Notes: generated from the letters alone by a model not told the origin. A stretch of 64,000 bases of DNA from Candidatus Obscuribacterium magneticum (GCA_020523905.1 JAJAPZ010000002.1:62001-126000); one strand, 5' to 3'; positions 8,163-15,979 are shown, counted from the first letter of the stretch. A program made the numbers and translations.

Positions 8163-8924
8163 ATGGAAAGAAAAATATACCTCGCACTCTTCTCTTTAAT
8201 TTTAACTTCGTGTGTAACGGTTCATAAACATATTAAAGACACTGGAAACATTTCTGCTAAACCCGAAAGTACGAAGGGCTCCAATCCTCCAACTCCGATA
8301 GCGACAACCTCTCAACCAATGGCCCTCTATATAGCGATGGGGCAATCCAATATGACGGGTTACACAACAATTTATAAGGGTGATTACAAAATCCTTTCAA
8401 GCAGCATTGAATTCTTAAATAATCCAGGAGACGGCCCAATTGTTCCTTTTGCCCTTGAAATGGCAATGCGGAAAATCGCAGTCTTAAACTGCGCAGCTAG
8501 TGCCACCTATATTTCAGAATGGTCGAAAGATGGTCACCTCTACAAAGCCTGTTTAGAGAGAATTCCTACCGGATATTACGAAGTCAAAGGGCTGATATTT
8601 GACCAAGGCGAGGCGGACACGAACGCAAGCGAGCGTGCCACTTATAATTGGCGGAAGTGCTTTATGGGAATGATAAAAGATTTTAGAAAAAGATATGGGA
8701 ATATCCCCGTCGTCCTGGGTATCTTGGGAAATAAACCGGATTTCAATTTACCCTGGTGGGATGCGATCAAAAAACAACAACTTTCTATTTCCAAGCGTAA
8801 ACTTGGAAATGTGAGAAAGGAAAATCTACCCTTAATTGATCTACTTCATTATACGAGGGAAGGGTATGATGAAATCGGTCACCGGTTTGCCGAAGTAATG
8901 AAATCATTTTCTCGTAACAGATAA
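8163..8924 (+). CDS. Surface lipoprotein, sialate O-acetylesterase-like (SASA/CE6-type) hydrolase
   Basis: 253 residues. The ATG at 8163 puts a lipoprotein signal at the very start: hydrophobic IYLALFSLILTSC with a lipobox (LTSC). An upstream in-frame TTG at 8136 would add nine polar residues and spoil the signal. The catalytic serine motif MGQSNM follows at about residue 58, with FDQGEADTN at about 140 as the second block; this pair marks the carbohydrate/sialate esterase fold of the SGNH superfamily. A C-terminal LIDLLHYTREGYDEIGH supplies the likely Asp-x-x-His pair. It probably removes acetyl groups from a surface glycan in the periplasm or outside. Next to a nonulosonic acid operon, O-acetylated surface sugars of the cell itself are a reasonable substrate, but that is inference. 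Confidence 0.72.
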   Translation: MERKIYLALFSLILTSCVTVHKHIKDTGNISAKPESTKGSNPPTPIATTSQPMALYIAMGQSNMTGYTTIYKGDYKILSSSIEFLNNPGDGPIVPFALEMAMRKIAVLNCAASATYISEWSKDGHLYKACLERIPTGYYEVKGLIFDQGEADTNASERATYNWRKCFMGMIKDFRKRYGNIPVVLGILGNKPDFNLPWWDAIKKQQLSISKRKLGNVRKENLPLIDLLHYTREGYDEIGHRFAEVMKSFSRNR

Positions 8925-8991
8925 TCCTTGAAGCAAATTTCATCGCTCGAGTCCCCCCTATTTCGAGACATATATGAAATGGTGTACCTAT

Positions 8992-9008
8992 GTCCCCTGA
9001 AAAAGCAA
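8992..9008. repeat. Copy 1 of a 17-base sequence shared with the transposase relic region
   Basis: GTCCCCTGAAAAAGCAA occurs here and again at 10473-10489, about 120 bases before a decayed transposase. Both copies continue with a similar AGT. It may be the end sequence of an insertion element that once bracketed or duplicated around 8990-10490. Confidence 0.5.
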
Positions 9009-9164
9009 GAGTGTTTCAGGACCCCAGCAAAGTGGTCATTTAACTCGTATACGGCGTGGCTGGGGCGTTCGTATTCCATGCCCTCAGATCTACTACTTTT
9101 GCTACGCTCCCTTCAGGACAGAGTCTCCTCCGCAACCGCAAAGGGGGCGGTATCCGACAGAGGA

Positions 9165-9257
9165 AAAAAGAAATGAGCAGGTGTGCACGACGATGGCGTC
9201 GGATTTGGCGGGGTCGTTTTCGACGGTAAAACACTTTTGTTTGAGCAACAGTTTTTT
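9165..9257 (-). pseudogene. Relic of a MiaB/RimO-type methylthiotransferase N-terminus
   Basis: About 31 codons read KQKCFTVENDPAKSDAIVVH followed by TCSF. This matches the start of radical-SAM methylthiotransferases, where a short helix is followed by a D-P-x-x-A-D-x-x-x-x-N-T-C segment whose cysteine binds the N-terminal iron-sulfur cluster. Here the usual Asn before Thr-Cys is His, and similarity stops right after TCSF. No radical SAM part is present nearby. Likely a scrap left by an old insertion or deletion; a chance match is possible at this length. Confidence 0.4.
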
Positions 9258-9339
9258 TCCTTTATTTATTTCAGTATTTTTTGTTTTTAGGGTTGGCAAA
9301 TTTTGCTACTAATAGGGGACAATAAAACAACAGTGAGGT

Positions 9340-9344
9340 GGAGG
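9340..9344 (+). promoter_or_regulatory. Ribosome binding site GGAGG fixing the start at 9350
   Basis: GGAGG sits five bases before the ATG at 9350. An in-frame GTG at 9338 would put the site partly inside the gene, so the ATG is preferred. Confidence 0.75.
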
Positions 9345-9349
9345 AAAAA

Positions 9350-10183
9350 ATGAACAAGCCGATTATAACTCTAATAATCATTCTGGTTACGATTCCTTCA
9401 TTAATGCATAGCGCGGAAAAAGTCGGTATTGATGGTGATACATTGACTATTGGGAGTGGGAATATGGTGACTGTCAGTAGAGGAGGCACAGTGACCGTCA
9501 GTCGAGGGGATCTAGTGACTATAAATGGACGGGTCATGTTGACTACCCCGAGTGATCAATTGATTTTCGGTGAAGGTGGAAGTTCGACCACCATCAATAT
9601 CCCGCATTTACCACAAAGAAAGGGTCATAACGGATCGGGTCGGACGATAACATTCCCTGGCGGAGATTCAGATGCCTTAGTTGTTTTAACCACAGGGCCA
9701 TATGTCATAAAAGGAAATTGGGCCTTCCATGGAAATTTGGACATCAGCGGGGAGTCTGATTTTAAGGGCACGGCCAGCGGTCGCAATTGCGTTATCCAGG
9801 ATAAGGGCTATTACGTTGAGAACGTCATCAAAACCCCCATCCCAGCCGCGAAGAGTGGGGAATTCGGTGATCTGGCTGTTTTGCCTCTGCCCGCCGGAGA
9901 ATGGGATATTTTCGGAATTGGCGGCGTTTCCGTCGGTTCTTCGGTTTGCTCGGATGTCAGGGTCGTCATTTCAGCCCACTCTGGAAACAATCAAACGGAC
10001 CACACACAGGGTGACAATATGTTTACGATTGCCAGCCCCGTTCAATCCGTCAGCGATTCATCTGGAATGACCTATTGGCGGAGGGCAACGACGACCCCAA
10101 TGAGTTTTTATTTAAAGATGAAAATGGATTATACGGGCAAACCCAGAATTTACGGAAAAATGTGGGCCCGGCGGGTTCGATGA
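9350..10183 (+). CDS. Secreted protein of unknown function with phage-tail-like C-terminus
   Basis: 277 residues. A Sec signal peptide (MNKPIITLIIILVTIPS, cleavage probably after HSA at about residue 23) is followed by short beta-strand repeats rich in Val, Thr, Ser and Gly: VTVSRGGTVTVSRGD and relatives at residues 36-60. The middle is a glycine-rich beta domain with two cysteines. The last 25 residues, MKMDYTGKPRIYGKMWARRVR, resemble the ends of phage tail or receptor-binding proteins that finish with a Y-G-x-x-x-A-R-R-x-R motif; that comparison is from memory. The protein could be an outer-surface fibre or a domesticated phage piece. Preceded by a clear ribosome site; flanked on both sides by relics of mobile DNA. 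Confidence 0.55.
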   Translation: MNKPIITLIIILVTIPSLMHSAEKVGIDGDTLTIGSGNMVTVSRGGTVTVSRGDLVTINGRVMLTTPSDQLIFGEGGSSTTINIPHLPQRKGHNGSGRTITFPGGDSDALVVLTTGPYVIKGNWAFHGNLDISGESDFKGTASGRNCVIQDKGYYVENVIKTPIPAAKSGEFGDLAVLPLPAGEWDIFGIGGVSVGSSVCSDVRVVISAHSGNNQTDHTQGDNMFTIASPVQSVSDSSGMTYWRRATTTPMSFYLKMKMDYTGKPRIYGKMWARRVR

Positions 10184-10472
10184 AAGAACCCATCATCAAG
10201 AACCCAGTCCCGATCCGTTTGATCCGATCGGCTCCGCGATAAATTCATAAGCGCCAAATGAGATAAGTTTGGTGTGAATGAAGCGGCCCTGGCGTTATAC
10301 TTTGCCCCTAAGTAATGGGTAAATTGATGACCAAGCGAGAATAGAATTGGCAAAACAAATAAAATGGCATTGCAAACCAAATCAACCTATACGTTCGTAA
10401 GAGGTTAAGTTTCTCTTCAACCAAAAGAAAAGACGATTCGACTGGGTCCATACCATGACCAAAATACTTGGG

Positions 10473-10489
10473 GTCCCCTGAAAAAGCAA
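10473..10489. repeat. Copy 2 of the 17-base repeat, upstream of the transposase relic
   Basis: Same 17 bases as 8992-9008. Its position about 120 bases before the transposase start would suit the left end of the element. Confidence 0.5.
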
Positions 10490-10608
10490 AAGTATTATAA
10501 AATATCGACGGAAGAAAGGGTTAATTTCTCCTGAAAATAAGAAGATAAGTGAACAGAAGATGAGGTTAACAACCCGAAACCGGTGCACTTTTGAAAGGAG
10601 AAACGACC

Positions 10609-10890
10609 TTGTACAAATCCAAAGACCGCGAGACTCCGCCGCTGTTATCTGAACTCTTACCCTTGGGTGGAAAACTGAATCCGATGAACCGATGGCTGAA
10701 ATTGTCGGCGATCATGCCGTGAGTTGAGCTGGGGGAGGTGTACCGGAAAAACTTTTCAGACCGCATGGGCCGCCCTGCTAAAGGCAGCCGGTTGATGATG
10801 GGGTTGTTGGTAGCCAAACGCAAGAGGGGCGTGAGCGATGAAGCAGCGGTGGAAGAATTTATGGAGGGTCCTTTTCAGGTTATTTCGTAA
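10609..10890 (+). pseudogene. Transposase relic (IS1182/IS5-like N-terminal DUF772 part)
   Basis: 94 codons from a TTG with AAGGAG eight bases before it. The reading contains NPMNRWLKLSAIMP, then an in-frame TGA at 10720 where the family has Trp (one base change from TGG), then VELGEVYRKNFSDRMGRPAK, then LMMGLLVAKRKRGVSDEAAV and EEFMEGPFQ. This is the DUF772 block found at the N-terminus of many IS1182/IS5-group transposases. The frame then ends at a TAA and the DDE catalytic part is missing. The element is therefore dead: stop inside and most of the gene lost. Confidence 0.75.
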
Positions 10891-10977
10891 CACTACATTT
10901 TTGATTTTTTCAGATAGGCTTCCGTCGAGAGGAGGGTTAAAAAGCGTCAGGAGGTGACAAACTCGGGAAATCATTGT

Positions 10978-11082
10978 CTAACGGCCCGTAATCCAGACAA
11001 CATTCTTGGTGTATCGTCGACAAATCTCCGCCAAATAGGTGGAATCAGCTATAAAGAGTTTAGGGGTACGACGGCCATTCTC
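10978..11082 (-). pseudogene. Relic of a GT4 glycosyltransferase, paralogue of the gene at 19482-20582
   Basis: 35 codons ending in a TAG. The reading ADSTYLAEICRRYTKNVVWI is nearly the same as ADSTYLAEICRRYNKNIVWI in the intact GT4 encoded at 19482-20582. At DNA level 10991-11050 matches 20116-20175 at about 50 of 60 positions by eye, with most changes at third codon positions. The relic begins directly after the DUF4956 stop codon. It shows that a second copy of this glycosyltransferase once lay at the downstream end of the same operon. Confidence 0.78.
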
Positions 11083-11083
11083 G

Positions 11084-11782
11084 TCAGAGAAGAACGTTTT
11101 GTTGGCCGGTCAGGATCGAGACCAAGCCCTCAGGGTTTAACCGGCGTAGATTTTCCAGAAATGAATATTCATCTACCCCCCTCCTCGGCAGGATGCTATA
11201 GATGAGTTCCTTTTGTTTTTTCCCGGGGAGGGCATCAATACTGATGAGGGAATATTCGTGCAAATCCCGGAAAAACAACTCTTTGAAAGATTTATCAGCA
11301 TCGAAAGTTTCAGGCACGTGGACCCGAAGCAGCATTTCCGTTTTGATTTTGGCCCCGATTTCGAACCGATAAAGAAAATAAGCGATGGCACTGATGGACG
11401 CCGTGAAAATGAAAGCCAGCAGATAAAAACGTGTCCCGCACGCCATGCCAATCCCCATCGCTACGAATATGAAGCTGACGTCACGTGTATCCTTGACGGC
11501 ATTTCGAAAGCGGATGATGGACAAAGCGCCTACCAGCGCAAATGCCCGCGCAAGGTTGCTGCCGATCAAAAGCATTATCACGGAAATAGTCACCCCGATG
11601 AGCACCATTGAATGTACGAAGGTTTTTGAATACGAAACGCCTTGGTGGGTGATCTTGTAAATAAAAGTCAGAAATAATACGAAGAGGAAGGTCAGAATAA
11701 TGGTTGTTATCACCTCCCAGATTGTGAAGCTCGATGTGAAGTCTGCCGACGACAACGAGATTTGCTTAAGTAATTCATCCAT
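11084..11782 (-). CDS. DUF4956 membrane protein
   Basis: 232 residues. Four hydrophobic segments: VITTIILTFLFVLFLTFIY (about residue 25), MVLIGVTISVIMLLIGS (about 57), FIFVAMGIGMACG (about 105) and FYLLAFIFTASISAIAYF (about 122). Between them is the conserved ARAFALVGALSIIRFRNAVK, followed by DTRD, characteristic of DUF4956. The last 90 residues are cytoplasmic and alpha/beta in character. The function of the family is unknown. It is recurrently found beside VTC-type polyphosphate polymerases and CotH kinases (family knowledge), as here. Last gene of the leftward operon, 30 bases after the VTC gene. It could be the membrane channel or anchor for polyphosphate (inference). Confidence 0.85.
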   Translation of the reverse strand: MDELLKQISLSSADFTSSFTIWEVITTIILTFLFVLFLTFIYKITHQGVSYSKTFVHSMVLIGVTISVIMLLIGSNLARAFALVGALSIIRFRNAVKDTRDVSFIFVAMGIGMACGTRFYLLAFIFTASISAIAYFLYRFEIGAKIKTEMLLRVHVPETFDADKSFKELFFRDLHEYSLISIDALPGKKQKELIYSILPRRGVDEYSFLENLRRLNPEGLVSILTGQQNVLL

Positions 11783-11812
11783 GTTTTTTTAGTGTCTCCT
11801 TTCGTTATGAAT

Positions 11813-12523
11813 TTAAAATTTAGTTCCTGAAAATACCGCTGTATTAATCGAAAAACAATATTTTGATATCCGATCTTGAGCTACCTCGAGTTGGTTAAGC
11901 CGGGTCAATAACCATGTCGGAATAAAGTGATTGCATTTCACTTCCAATACACCCATTGTCGGAGAAACAAAAAACCGGCTGTTTTCTATCGAAAGAGGCA
12001 AATTCAAGCAGCGTGTATTATAACGTATATTCTGATCGAAGGTGATTCTAAGGCCAGGTTCGTTTTTTGCCACAAAGGCATGCCGGTCATAAGCGACGAC
12101 CACGATGGGTCGCAGGTCATATGTTTTAATCAAGCTGTAAGCCTCGGCATAAACGGAATCCAGATGAAAGAGGGGGGCCGGCTGGGAGGCAAACGACAAT
12201 AGTTCCCCCAGTGGTCTTTTGAGTCGGCGTTTTTGAATGGTTTGATCCAACCTTTGCTTGATCTCAAGGAATCCATCCTGAGGGTGCAAACCATACGTTC
12301 GCATTCTCAGCTTCCTTCTAAATCGAAGACCGTCCAGTTTTTCGTAGAAAAGCGTGAGCTCACGGCTGTCAAAATAGAGAGAAGATACTTTGTAGGCATT
12401 GCCTTTTTCGGCATGGGGATCGTCTTCGACGAAATATTGAATATCTTTTATAAGCCACGTGAAGTCCTTGAGGGGCAGGAGAAACTTCAATTCGTATCTA
12501 TTGTTGGACCTCACACTATGCAT
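11813..12523 (-). CDS. VTC-domain polyphosphate polymerase
   Basis: 236 residues, the whole of one VTC catalytic domain. The tunnel-lining basic motifs are visible in order: RYELKFLLP (residues 7-15), FRRKLRMRTYG (about 83), FLEIKQRL (about 100), KRRLKRPLGE (about 113), VVVAYDRHAFV (about 155), LRITFDQNIRYN (about 172) and MGVLEVKCNHF (about 203). In yeast VTC4 this fold makes polyphosphate from ATP; bacterial versions are single-domain and associate with membrane proteins. It overlaps the preceding small membrane protein gene by 8 bases and is followed by DUF4956. Triphosphatase (CYTH-type) activity is an alternative, but the order of motifs and the neighbours favour VTC. Confidence 0.87.
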   Translation of the reverse strand: MHSVRSNNRYELKFLLPLKDFTWLIKDIQYFVEDDPHAEKGNAYKVSSLYFDSRELTLFYEKLDGLRFRRKLRMRTYGLHPQDGFLEIKQRLDQTIQKRRLKRPLGELLSFASQPAPLFHLDSVYAEAYSLIKTYDLRPIVVVAYDRHAFVAKNEPGLRITFDQNIRYNTRCLNLPLSIENSRFFVSPTMGVLEVKCNHFIPTWLLTRLNQLEVAQDRISKYCFSINTAVFSGTKF

Positions 12524-12857
12524 AATCCGACATTTTCCTTGAAAGGATCTTCTTCTGATTGTCCAGTCTTCTTTGTTCCTTATAAAAGATGAGGAGCAAA
12601 TGAAACAACAGCCAGAAACCGACGGTGCATACGAGAATTAAAATTTGGACAGCGCGTCGAACCTTTAATTGGGTGGCCGGATCGACAAAGTAGCCGGCGG
12701 CATCAACAAAAGTTTGAAGGACTGGGATGTCATGAAGAAGAACTTTGAGTGCCACCAAAAACGCACAACCGAAAATTACGGTTATAAAGAAATCAGCCAT
12801 TTTTTCCCAAAAAGACTCATGCCGCCAATACTGAACGGCGTTGCGAATAATTGTCAT
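12516..12857 (-). CDS. Small two-helix membrane protein in the CotH/VTC operon
   Basis: 113 residues with two transmembrane helices (FFITVIFGCAFLVALKVLL near residue 25 and VQILILVCTVGFWLLFHLLL near 75) and a basic C-terminal tail (YKEQRRLDNQKKILSRKM). Not recognised as any known family. It starts four bases inside the CotH gene (ATGA) and its end overlaps the VTC start by 8 bases, so it is translated as part of the cassette. By analogy with the membrane anchor subunits of VTC complexes it may tether the polymerase to the membrane; that is inference only. Confidence 0.7.
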   Translation of the reverse strand: MTIIRNAVQYWRHESFWEKMADFFITVIFGCAFLVALKVLLHDIPVLQTFVDAAGYFVDPATQLKVRRAVQILILVCTVGFWLLFHLLLIFYKEQRRLDNQKKILSRKMSDYA

Positions 12858-15800
12858 AATGATCTCGCTGGGATTGGCCCATTTTTCAGATGAATGACTG
12901 ACTTTCTTTTGATGACCCTAATCCGGTCAATCAGAACGCCGCCTCTCCCCGAGACGTCGATTTCCAGAATTCGGCTTCTCGGCTGCGGAATCCTCATTTG
13001 ATAAAAGCCGGGGGCTTCATAGAGGAACGGAGACGACCAATCCCCTACTTTCATAGTGCCCTGACATGATTTTGCTAATACTTCAACAATTATTTCTTCT
13101 ATCTCGCCTTTTGGTAAAAGGATTTTAACCCGGGGAGTTTTTCGGCTTAATGGGAATTGAGTAAAACTGTTGTCATACTCCTGTGGTTCAATAAGGGCAT
13201 CGTGAACCCCAAACGTGGCATCGAATTCAATATCCTTCTCACTATATAAGCTATAAGTAAAGGGGTGGCGGATTATACCCACGGGCCAATCGGATACTCC
13301 ACTAACTTTCGATATAGGGATCCCTGATATTGGTCCCTGAGCCGTCGGACCAACCAAGGAATTATACGACTTGACTCCGTCCCATGTGCCCGTGGGGTTG
13401 TCGACAGTAGAGTGGTCTAAAACAACAAAGGAATGGTCCCTCATCTCAAAGGTGTTTTTATTTTTGAAAAATTTACTGTTTTTAATCACGGCTCTTCCCG
13501 TGCCTGGGTACCAGCTATTCTTGGTGTAAATGGAAAGAGCCGTGTTATTTGAATTAAATTCGCAGTTGTTAACTTCTCCTTTCGATCCATCTTTCAAGGC
13601 AATCCCAATATTGCATTCGGAGATGGAATTATTCGTGACAATAACGGCGGAATGCTCTCCAACAGAAATGCCTTTGTCGTTGGCCCTTCTAATTTCGTTG
13701 TTAATCAGATAAACGTGGCCTGTCATAATGTCGATCCCATCATTAACCGTATCTTCTATGCGATTATTAACAATGATGCCATCGGACAGATCACAATCCA
13801 AACCGTCCGAGAAAGCTTGTCTGATCTCATTTTCGACGAATTCGAATTTGTCGCATGCCGCCAGGTGAACAACGTCATCCCCTTGGGTGTTGTTGCGGAA
13901 GCGGCAGGATTCAATTCTGATGTCGTCAGCATAATGGATATTAAGCATTCCGCTAAAATTGATCCGCTCATATTGAGCGAGGCTTCCCTTTTCAAAAATG
14001 ACGTTTTTGAATATAGAAGAATCAGCCCCATGTCCCACAACAGCAAAAACGCCCCAAGCAAAGCGAAGATCCATGGGCAATATCCGAATTGGCTTGTCCT
14101 TGGTCCCCACGGACTGAACCTGACCAAAAGAAATAATACTCTTGCCGGGTGCAATGATAACTTGGGTCCCAGGTAGAATCTTCAATGTTTCATTGGCTGA
14201 AATAACCTTATCTTCATTAACTTGAACACGGCCACCCCAGACAATCGTTTTGGGAAGTGGATCGTCCAATAGCCAAGGATGATATGAAGTTTTGTAAAAG
14301 GGTGTGTGATTCAGTAAATTTTCCCATTCATCCTTCGTTAAGGGTTGCGCTGTGACCCCCTTTTTAGTGATGTGATTATTAATGATGGGAACGACAGGTT
14401 TTTCAGTTGTAACGCGAAATGGATAAAGCAATGGGGTCGTCTTCATCGTCTCACCGGAAAGGCTTCTGCCGGGGTAAAGAGTTTGGGGAACCGCTAATAA
14501 AGCCGACCCCGAATTGTTGTTGTAGGTAAGGTTTTCCTCCTTTCCCCCAAATATGTTTTTTTCTTTGGTGATCTGACGAATGAATGGCCCTCCTGTAAAA
14601 CCCATCAATTCACCAGCCACGATTCCATCGGAAACAAACACAATGGAAAAGGATTGATCTTGATTTTTCAGAATCCGATAACGCATCGAACAGCCGTTCT
14701 CGACGGCCTCTTTCATGATGTCTCTGTTGTTCATTAAATTTTTCATTAATGTTTTATTAAGGAAAGAATCACCGGCCCCTTTGTGGGAGTAATCATAGAC
14801 TTCGGCCTGGAGGAATAGATCATTTATCTCCGCCTCTCTTTTTGATCTTTCAGCAATGGATTCAAATGTGTCGTCGGTGAAATAAGGGTAACACCACGCG
14901 TATATATCCTCAAGGAATTTGGGATGGAGAAGCATCTTTTTGTAAAAGAGGTTGATGTAGGGGAACCGCGAGCCGAACTCAGAATAAGGTTTCTGATAGG
15001 AATCCACATACAGATCCCAAACAATCGGTTCAAACCGGCCCGTCAGGGGATTGAGGTACCATTTTTGATTATGAAGATCATCTTGGTGCGCCGATTTCAT
15101 TAATAATGCAAAGCCAATATTTTTAACCGCTTCTTCCCAACTCAACATCTCCATGAACCGGCGGAATTCGTCTAAACCATGATCGTTGAGTTGGCCAATA
15201 AAATCAGCAAGGTAGCGATAGTCATCCCGAGGAATAACATTGGACCTGGCGTTTTTGGTCCACACATAGGGATTCATAAGAAAATTGACCGATCGTAAAG
15301 CTTTCACGGACTGAAAATCCCCGCTATACACATCTCCAGGCATTTTCCTGTTCCGTCGCAGGAACCCCTCATCGGGCGGCTCAAGAGTGTTAAACAATCC
15401 ATAATAACGGCCGTCAATAAAACATCTCAGCGATTTCATGTCCGTGGAAAGAACCCCCAGATCCTTGGCCAGTAAGGCGATAAGGCTGGAGGATTTTTTA
15501 ATAAGATTAAGGACCCTTTTGTGAACGAGGTGGCGTTCATCCTTTCCAAATCGGATTTGAAGCGACTTTAATTCAAAACCCCAATGCAGAAATCCGTCTC
15601 CGCGTAATTCGAGGCGAATCGGCATGATCTGTCCTTGATAATTCAGGAATGCCTTGACCGGACGATCCCCGGATTGAGGCAAGTTGGATCTCAGTTTTTT
15701 AATTTCATCCGGTGACGTCAGAATATTTATGCTTCTTGGATCGCGAATTGAAAAATAAACGCTATTCTGGAGCTTAACCATTCTCCAAAAATGACCTCCC

Positions 15801-15979
15801 TGAGCGATCTCTCGCATGATAAACGCTTGGAGAGGGTATCCACCTTGGTTATGCGTGAAATTAGGGGCTGCCCAATTGTGAAAAACAACGGCCGCAACCG
15901 CACTGGCACAAATAAGCAAGGGGAACGAATAGACAAATATGGTAAACAACCGCCATGAAGGCCTCTTTCTAAATTTCAT
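12854..15979 (-). CDS. CotH-family kinase with C-terminal right-handed beta-helix
   Basis: 1041 residues from the ATG at 15979, which overlaps the TPR gene stop by 11 bases; a further in-frame ATG at 16015 adds 12 polar residues and is less likely. After a membrane anchor (LFTIFVYSFPLLICASAVAA, about residues 9-30) the CotH domain runs to about residue 440. It shows the N-lobe region (LRGDGFLHWGFELKS), DGRYYGLFNTLEPPDEGFL, and the active-site part AHQDDLHNQKWYLNP followed by FEPIVWDLYVDS. CotH proteins are secreted atypical kinases. Residues about 580-870 form parallel beta-helix repeats (rungs with NNRIEDTVNDGIDIMTG and the like), often a glycan-binding or lyase scaffold. A final beta domain (about 900-1030) may bind carbohydrate. 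The fusion suggests phosphorylation of a surface polymer or protein, in the periplasm or outside. Confidence 0.8.
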   Translation of the reverse strand: MKFRKRPSWRLFTIFVYSFPLLICASAVAAVVFHNWAAPNFTHNQGGYPLQAFIMREIAQGGHFWRMVKLQNSVYFSIRDPRSINILTSPDEIKKLRSNLPQSGDRPVKAFLNYQGQIMPIRLELRGDGFLHWGFELKSLQIRFGKDERHLVHKRVLNLIKKSSSLIALLAKDLGVLSTDMKSLRCFIDGRYYGLFNTLEPPDEGFLRRNRKMPGDVYSGDFQSVKALRSVNFLMNPYVWTKNARSNVIPRDDYRYLADFIGQLNDHGLDEFRRFMEMLSWEEAVKNIGFALLMKSAHQDDLHNQKWYLNPLTGRFEPIVWDLYVDSYQKPYSEFGSRFPYINLFYKKMLLHPKFLEDIYAWCYPYFTDDTFESIAERSKREAEINDLFLQAEVYDYSHKGAGDSFLNKTLMKNLMNNRDIMKEAVENGCSMRYRILKNQDQSFSIVFVSDGIVAGELMGFTGGPFIRQITKEKNIFGGKEENLTYNNNSGSALLAVPQTLYPGRSLSGETMKTTPLLYPFRVTTEKPVVPIINNHITKKGVTAQPLTKDEWENLLNHTPFYKTSYHPWLLDDPLPKTIVWGGRVQVNEDKVISANETLKILPGTQVIIAPGKSIISFGQVQSVGTKDKPIRILPMDLRFAWGVFAVVGHGADSSIFKNVIFEKGSLAQYERINFSGMLNIHYADDIRIESCRFRNNTQGDDVVHLAACDKFEFVENEIRQAFSDGLDCDLSDGIIVNNRIEDTVNDGIDIMTGHVYLINNEIRRANDKGISVGEHSAVIVTNNSISECNIGIALKDGSKGEVNNCEFNSNNTALSIYTKNSWYPGTGRAVIKNSKFFKNKNTFEMRDHSFVVLDHSTVDNPTGTWDGVKSYNSLVGPTAQGPISGIPISKVSGVSDWPVGIIRHPFTYSLYSEKDIEFDATFGVHDALIEPQEYDNSFTQFPLSRKTPRVKILLPKGEIEEIIVEVLAKSCQGTMKVGDWSSPFLYEAPGFYQMRIPQPRSRILEIDVSGRGGVLIDRIRVIKRKSVIHLKNGPIPARSL

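Larger units (their letters stand above)
8925..9349. other. Gene-free stretch with an IS-end-like sequence and a methylthiotransferase-like relic
   Basis: No credible intact gene. It holds a 17-base sequence shared with 10473-10489, a short hairpin (CCTGAAA at 8996-9002 pairing with TTTCAGG at 9014-9020), and a 31-codon relic on the minus strand (9165-9257). The final 50 bases carry the leader and ribosome site of the next gene. No good promoter for that gene was found. Confidence 0.6.
10184..11083. other. Decayed 900-base region with transposase and glycosyltransferase relics
   Basis: No intact gene. From left to right: an AT-rich stretch with no recognisable content (10184-10470), the second copy of the 17-base repeat (10473-10489), a transposase relic on the plus strand (10609-10890), a non-descript stretch (10891-10977) and a glycosyltransferase relic on the minus strand (10978-11082). 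Taken together this looks like a place where an insertion element arrived and genes were lost. Confidence 0.65.

Noticed and set aside
9293-9307. TTGGCA followed by TTGCT upstream of the secreted-protein gene, like a sigma-54 promoter
   Set aside because: GG and GC are separated by 8 bases instead of the required 10, so the spacing is wrong.
10150-10588. Short open frames on the minus strand in the decayed region
   Set aside because: No motifs, no ribosome sites, and composition like random AT-rich sequence.
10720-10722. In-frame TGA in the transposase relic taken as sign of a TGA-to-Trp genetic code
   Set aside because: Many certain genes here end at TGA (for example the ATGA overlaps in the trp and his genes), so the standard code applies.
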